Positions 6,021 to 11,200 of a stretch of 11,200 nucleotides of DNA are shown here, one piece after another. Under the pieces are notes generated by a model that saw only the letters and a program-made list of their open reading frames with translations, was not told where the DNA came from and did not search any database. The DNA lies in the NCBI GenBank assembly GCA_900552415.1, contig USAD01000068.1, positions 1 to 11,200 on the forward strand. Reading direction: 5' to 3'. Origin of the DNA: an uncultured Parabacteroides sp. GTDB lineage: Bacteria > Bacteroidota > Bacteroidia > Bacteroidales > Tannerellaceae. The translations under genes were made by a program, and so were the position numbers. Each line of letters starts with the position of its first letter. The stretch's first letter is position 1.

Positions 6021-9000
6021 TTATTTTCTCATGTTCACCTCCACCTGCTGTCCTTTCGTATTCGCCCGGATCCGTGCGTCATACATGGCCTCGCAAGAGA
6101 CGGGTGGCAGATAGAACTGTCCCGGATAAACAGCACACAAATTGACTCGGATCGCCACCTGACGGCCGGAAGGCAACAGGTCGATGTGGCTATAGACCCG
6201 ATCGTCACGAACATCCTGATATTGGATCCCGACCTCATTGGCTCCAGGATTGGCCGGTCGTGCGTAACGTGTATTCAGGATCTCCCAGCCCGCCGGGAAG
6301 ATTTGCGACAAGACAACGTGACGCACCGGATAAGAGGAGCTGTTCCTCAAAGTGACATTCGCCACGAAATTATCACCTTGGGCAAGAGAGGTAATATCAA
6401 TCGGCTTACCATCCATATCCACATAACTGACCGCCAACGACAAGCCATTGGCGTAAGGCAACTCCTCACCTTGCCCGGCCTGACCGGAAACAACCAAACG
6501 GGCATAAAGTGTCGATTCACCCTTGTTCTCAAGCGTGAGGCGTGCGGAGCCTCGCTTAGCCTGACTCATCAACTCAGCGTTCCAAAGCGGCTTATCACTC
6601 TTCACCCGCTCGTTCTTCCCGTCAAAGGCATATTCGAACGACATGGTCTTATCCATCGGATAACGGTTCACATAATCCGAAAGCGCGATCAAGGCGAAAG
6701 CGACCGACTGGGTATCCAGCCACTCATCCGAAGCGAGCGTCTCACTGATCCGAGACACCAAAGGCTGAATCTCCCGCTGGTTATCCAAAGCACACAGGGC
6801 AATCAGCTGGATCGCCTCATTACGCAAATCGCTGCCGAACGTCCGGTCGAACGTGTAATCCCACTTGCTAAGAGGCATTGCGGCGTTCAGCATGGAATTG
6901 GCGACATCCGTCCGCCCAGCGAGCGCATAGGCGGCCGCCAGGAACCATTTTACCCGAACGTTCAAGGCTTTCGCCTCACGCAAACGGTTCATGGCACCCA
7001 AATCGGCGCCTCTCGACAAAGCCAAGACATAAAGACGATAGGCTTGTGTCAGATCCTCAGAATCCCGGAAAGGTGACGAATTGGATTGATAGCTCCTCGC
7101 CACTTGCGCCAACCGGTTCAGCGCGCCGTTCCTCAAGTTACCCGGAATGAGATAACCCTTCTTCTCGGCCTCAACCAGGAAATGGACCGCATAAACCGAA
7201 CCCCAAGCGTGGCTGCTCGTCGTTCCCGGCCAATAAGCGAAATCCCCATCCGCAATTTGATAAGAGCGCAAACGAGAGATGACCTCTTTCACCAGGTTGT
7301 CCGCCCGTTCCATCCTCTCCGGATCAGCCTTTTGCCAATCGGCCAGATAAAGGGCCGGGAACGCTCTTGAGACCATCTGCTCCAGGCAATCGTGCGGATA
7401 ATTCTCAAGATAATCCAAGTGTCTATCCAGATCCACCGGCTGAACATTCGCCACCTCAAGCGAAAGCTGGTTGGTGCCGTCAAGACCAAACAGGTCGACC
7501 GGGATCTCTTTCGACTCGCCCGCCATTAATGTTACCGGAGTCGTCTTAACCTGAGGTTGCCTTACGGAACGAATCTCCAGATTTGTCTTATAGGTCGACT
7601 TTTCCCCTTTTCCTTCCGCCTCGATAATAACTTCTCCCTGTCCGGGCATCTGGCTCACCTTAATCCGGAAGAAAGCCAACTGGTCGCCCGTCTTATCAAA
7701 CCTCAAGGATTTGGATGCCTCGCCCATCACCGTCATATTTCCTGAACAACGGATAGTGACCTTCACGTCGCCTACACCATCTTCGGTAGCGAACACCGTA
7801 GCGGGCACTACCATCTCCTCACCAACACCGATCACCCGAGGCAAAGTTCCCAACAACATGACCGGTTTCCTTACCGTGACACTCTTGTCGACATGACCAT
7901 AAGCCTCGCCATCACCGGCGACAACCATCACCCGCACCCGACCATTATAATTAGGCATGGACAACACATGCTTCTGGCTCTTGCCCTTCTTCAATTGGAA
8001 AGGCCCGACGAAAGAGACAACCGGCTCAAAACGGTTCACGATCGCCTTCGGGCCCTTGTTCAAGGCATCGTCACCACCAATACTGAACATCTGCTCGATG
8101 CGCCCGCCATAAGCGCCCACAACCAGATTATACAGATCCCAGGTATTGACACCCAAAGCCTCACGGGCGTTGAATACGCTCCAAGGATCGGGCGTAGCAA
8201 AACGGGTTAAATCCAGCAGGCCCTCATCAACAACAGCCAATGTATAAGCCATCTCACGACCCTCTTTCTCGGAGACCGTAACCGTATAATCACTCTCCGG
8301 ACGGATCTCATTAGCGACTTGAACAACCGGATTCAAACGGCTCTTCGACGAGACGACCTCAATCGGGACGACACCATAGAGGCGGATCGGCAAATCGTTG
8401 CGTGTCACCGCATGCGGTTGGAGTAATGTCACATGAACATAAGCGTTCGGACGCATCTCCTCAGTCACCTCGAGCTGTACGGTCGTCATCTCCTTCTTGC
8501 CGTCAACCTCCTCAAGACTCAATATCCGCACGCCATTCTCGACACTAATAATCGCCCGGCTGCCCTCTGTCGACGGGAAAGAGATCACCATCTTCTCGCC
8601 CGGTTTATAGGATTTCTTATCGGTCTTGAAGCTCAACATCATCGCCGCGTCGCTTCCTTCCTGATCACGTCTGCCCTCATAACCCGGCCAATCAAAATAG
8701 CTCTTTACGCCTGTCGAATGTCCGCTTCCCTTGTCTCTTACCGCAATAAAATAGGTTCCCCATTCCTTGCTCGGGAAAGAGAGGCCAAATTGCCCAAGTC
8801 CATCCGCGCCAGTCCGCAGCGTAAACTCCTTCACCGGTTTATTATAGGAATTGGAAACGAAATTGGCCAATCCCTCCTGATTGGAATCCCACCACCAATA
8901 CCAATACAATTTATAGACCTTGACCTCCAGCTCCGTATTGGCGGCCGGACGACCCTGATAATCGACAGAAGCAACCTTGTAAATATGCTCCTTGCCCGTG

Positions 9001-11200
9001 TCCAACTGATTCTTGTTTTTTTGAGGGGAATAGATTCCGACATAACGAGCATAGGGCGAATAGACCACCCGACTCGCGTCCACGCTGAAATCGCCGGAAC
9101 GCTCATAAACCTTCGTCACGAAACTGCCCAACAGGAATCCCGGCGCCTTATTCCCTGCCTCGATGGGTGCGTTCACGATCGCGTCGCCCTTCTCGTCGAG
9201 CGACCCGGTTATCAATTTGCTCTCCTCGACATTCATCATCCGAGAAGGATCGTCGAAGACATAATCCGAATAACCATCAAACGTCGTAGGCGTAGCGATG
9301 AAAGTTCCTTGCATATCGTAACGCAAGTTCTTGGCCACAGCACCCTGCAACCACTCCACATGCAAGCGGGCGTTCAGGGCTTGCCCACGCAGAATACGTT
9401 TCTCCGGCATATCGAGCTGGATCTTAAGTCGATTGGGTTTCACGGTCTCGACACGCAAGTTTTTCGTGAAAACGACATTACCAACCCAGCATTTCGCTGT
9501 CCATGCGCCCGTCGGCACATCCGCCTCGGTCGGGAAATCGAAAGCGTAAAGCCCCAGCACGCCCTTGCTCTGCGTGGTACGGGCGTACATCTGCCCCAAA
9601 GGATTATAAAGCGCCATCGTCACCGGATGCTCACTGGGCAACCGTTTTGCCCGATCGTTGAGCATGAAAGAGAGATGCAACGTGTCACCCGGACGCCAAA
9701 CGCCCCGCTCGCCATAAATAAATCCCTTGATGCCCTCTTGCACCACTTCGCCCGCGACATCAAACGAACTAAAGGACAACGATGAGCCATCATCTACCCG
9801 GAGATAAGAGCGTTCACCTTCGGCCGAAGCCATCAGATAATAGGGCTTAGCCTCCATTTCCAGGCTTGCCCGTCCTTTCGAGTCGGTCTTGCGTGAGGCA
9901 ATCACCTGATGCTGGAAATTATAAGCCTCGATCAACACGTCGGCAGCAGGCCGCGCGTCATCCAACCGATGCGCCAACACCTCCATTCGTCCATCCTGTC
10001 CCGCCATAGCGACCAGTCCTATGTTAGTTGCCAGAACATTTTTCCCTTGCACCTTATTAAAATAGTAACTGTCCTTGCTTGGGTCATTGCGTTCCATATA
10101 TTTATAGTCTGCCCAATCCATGTCGCCATTATAATAATAGTAACCACCGTTATCGAAGCGACTGCTCTCTTCCTTGAATTTAATCTCGTCATCCGCCAGG
10201 ATCTGCGCCTTGGATAGCGGCTCTGCATTCGCCCCAGGATAGGCCGAGAGCGTCCGGTTAAACGAAAGCTCGACCCTATAAATCGCGCCGGGTTCCGGCT
10301 CAATCAACCGCCGCAAATCAACCGCAAAGGTATTCCAATGGCTCAGGTCGATATCGCCCTCGTCGAAGAAGATTGTCTGTCGGGCGACCAGCCGACCGAC
10401 CCGCATCAGATTCCCGACATCGTCCAGATTGTTCTCCTGCAGGAACTGACCAACATTCCGCTCCAAAACCTTGATAACACGCACGACGACACCTCTCAGA
10501 TAGATTGCCTGGAAAGGCACCTTCAGCTCCTCCGATTTCGGGATAATCACCCCTTTTCCGATGAAACGGACATTGGGCAACGCCTCCTCGAGATCCACTT
10601 GCCGGATTACATCCTCAGTCAGGGTCAAGCCGCTCTGGCTCCGGATACGGCTGTTCAGATGGACATTCACATTCTCATCCTGAGAACTGTTGGCGTCCGG
10701 ATAAAGCCGGATATGATTATTGTCCACCTGCGTCAACTCACTTTGGTTATCCTGAATAAACGCCAGGCCACGCATATCCTGATTCGGATCCAAGCGCTTA
10801 GAGAATGTCGCGTCGATGTAACGGTTCTCACCTGTGACATAAGAGATATCATAAAGCGAAAAATCATTCTGTCCCGGCACCGGGATCTCATAAAGCGGAT
10901 CCTCGGACAAACCCTGTTTATTTTTGGCGACCGAGATTCCCAGTTTCCAGCCGGATTCCGTGCCCGCGGGCACGTTACTCAAGGTCAACTCATGTTTCTT
11001 TCCATCCGGACTATGTTGCCAAGAGGATGTCACCTCCTTTGAGAATGCCAGTAACGACTCCACCAATGCGGGATCCTCCCGATCGGGCGTATAAATCACG
11101 GTATAAATATCGTAAGCGTTCTCATTCTTCTCATTCACGTCAAGCGTATATTTATCCGGGCGAAGCAGGAGCGGCAAGGTCGAGAAACCAAACTGGAACT
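6021..11200 (-). CDS. Alpha-2-macroglobulin family protein (5' truncated at right edge)
   Basis: At least 1725 residues are visible. The frame continues past base 11200, so the start, signal peptide and probable lipobox are off-window; the TTG at 11175-11177 is internal. Bacterial alpha-2-macroglobulins are periplasmic or membrane-anchored protease traps. Domains seen, by visible residue: several N-terminal beta macroglobulin domains; the MG2 signature GERGVWRPGD at 496-505; a bait-region/BRD-type domain with KSYKPGEK at about 862-869; VDEGLLDLTRFATPDPW near 1000; the A2M domain stretch PVMLLGTLPRVIGVGEE near 1110-1130; and the thioester motif CLEQ at 1271-1274 (bases 7377-7388) within NYPHDCLEQM. 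After CLEQ comes the helical thioester domain, then a C-terminal beta domain ending VNMRK. The Cys and Gln needed for the covalent thioester are both present. In many bacteria this gene is next to a PBP1C gene; none is visible, although the upstream side is outside the window. Confidence 0.93.
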   Translation of the reverse strand, partial: FQFGFSTLPLLLRPDKYTLDVNEKNENAYDIYTVIYTPDREDPALVESLLAFSKEVTSSWQHSPDGKKHELTLSNVPAGTESGWKLGISVAKNKQGLSEDPLYEIPVPGQNDFSLYDISYVTGENRYIDATFSKRLDPNQDMRGLAFIQDNQSELTQVDNNHIRLYPDANSSQDENVNVHLNSRIRSQSGLTLTEDVIRQVDLEEALPNVRFIGKGVIIPKSEELKVPFQAIYLRGVVVRVIKVLERNVGQFLQENNLDDVGNLMRVGRLVARQTIFFDEGDIDLSHWNTFAVDLRRLIEPEPGAIYRVELSFNRTLSAYPGANAEPLSKAQILADDEIKFKEESSRFDNGGYYYYNGDMDWADYKYMERNDPSKDSYYFNKVQGKNVLATNIGLVAMAGQDGRMEVLAHRLDDARPAADVLIEAYNFQHQVIASRKTDSKGRASLEMEAKPYYLMASAEGERSYLRVDDGSSLSFSSFDVAGEVVQEGIKGFIYGERGVWRPGDTLHLSFMLNDRAKRLPSEHPVTMALYNPLGQMYARTTQSKGVLGLYAFDFPTEADVPTGAWTAKCWVGNVVFTKNLRVETVKPNRLKIQLDMPEKRILRGQALNARLHVEWLQGAVAKNLRYDMQGTFIATPTTFDGYSDYVFDDPSRMMNVEESKLITGSLDEKGDAIVNAPIEAGNKAPGFLLGSFVTKVYERSGDFSVDASRVVYSPYARYVGIYSPQKNKNQLDTGKEHIYKVASVDYQGRPAANTELEVKVYKLYWYWWWDSNQEGLANFVSNSYNKPVKEFTLRTGADGLGQFGLSFPSKEWGTYFIAVRDKGSGHSTGVKSYFDWPGYEGRRDQEGSDAAMMLSFKTDKKSYKPGEKMVISFPSTEGSRAIISVENGVRILSLEEVDGKKEMTTVQLEVTEEMRPNAYVHVTLLQPHAVTRNDLPIRLYGVVPIEVVSSKSRLNPVVQVANEIRPESDYTVTVSEKEGREMAYTLAVVDEGLLDLTRFATPDPWSVFNAREALGVNTWDLYNLVVGAYGGRIEQMFSIGGDDALNKGPKAIVNRFEPVVSFVGPFQLKKGKSQKHVLSMPNYNGRVRVMVVAGDGEAYGHVDKSVTVRKPVMLLGTLPRVIGVGEEMVVPATVFATEDGVGDVKVTIRCSGNMTVMGEASKSLRFDKTGDQLAFFRIKVSQMPGQGEVIIEAEGKGEKSTYKTNLEIRSVRQPQVKTTPVTLMAGESKEIPVDLFGLDGTNQLSLEVANVQPVDLDRHLDYLENYPHDCLEQMVSRAFPALYLADWQKADPERMERADNLVKEVISRLRSYQIADGDFAYWPGTTSSHAWGSVYAVHFLVEAEKKGYLIPGNLRNGALNRLAQVARSYQSNSSPFRDSEDLTQAYRLYVLALSRGADLGAMNRLREAKALNVRVKWFLAAAYALAGRTDVANSMLNAAMPLSKWDYTFDRTFGSDLRNEAIQLIALCALDNQREIQPLVSRISETLASDEWLDTQSVAFALIALSDYVNRYPMDKTMSFEYAFDGKNERVKSDKPLWNAELMSQAKRGSARLTLENKGESTLYARLVVSGQAGQGEELPYANGLSLAVSYVDMDGKPIDITSLAQGDNFVANVTLRNSSSYPVRHVVLSQIFPAGWEILNTRYARPANPGANEVGIQYQDVRDDRVYSHIDLLPSGRQVAIRVNLCAVYPGQFYLPPVSCEAMYDARIRANTKGQQVEVNMRK

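Noticed and set aside
8433..9785. 450-codon + strand open frame inside the macroglobulin gene
   Set aside because: It is antisense to conserved macroglobulin domains, and its Arg/His/Ile-rich translation has no recognisable fold, so it is a codon-bias shadow.
11175..11177. TTG as the macroglobulin start
   Set aside because: The frame stays open to the window edge and no signal peptide follows, so the true start is outside.

Overview
The window looks like a chromosomal segment from a member of the Bacteroidales. The evidence is a very large bacterial alpha-2-macroglobulin of the Bacteroidetes type, a large AsmA-like protein, a short Crp/Fnr regulator of the kind common in this phylum, and a perfect Bacteroidetes -7 promoter box (TAnnTTTG) in front of one gene. 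GC content looks to be in the low fifties by eye, fairly high for the order, so I do not name a genus. I see no insertion sequence, tRNA, rRNA, CRISPR array or phage gene.

Layout: (1) 1-2392, + strand: the C-terminal 796 codons of an AsmA-like envelope protein; its start is off the left edge. (2) 2393-2686: a convergent intergenic region holding six imperfect 22-bp tandem units with hairpin potential, then two 22-bp direct repeats that each carry the palindrome CACTGCAGTG. (3) 5957 down to 2687, - strand: four closely spaced genes in transcription order: a D-2-hydroxyacid dehydrogenase, an AraC-family regulator, a Crp/Fnr-family regulator and a short-chain dehydrogenase/reductase (SDR). Gaps are 26, 19 and 67 nt. 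A -7 promoter box lies just upstream of the first gene. (4) 6021-11200, - strand: an alpha-2-macroglobulin family protein with an intact CLEQ thioester motif, running off the right edge.

How the genes may work together: the two outer genes encode envelope proteins and need not be related to the middle. The middle four look like one transcription unit that places two unrelated one-component regulators between two NAD(P)-dependent oxidoreductases. The simplest reading is a self-regulated module for a 2-keto/2-hydroxy acid or carbonyl substrate, but the substrate and inducer cannot be read from sequence. The most unusual features are the 22-bp repeats at the convergent 3' ends and the two-regulator/two-reductase arrangement. 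I found no system I could confidently call new.
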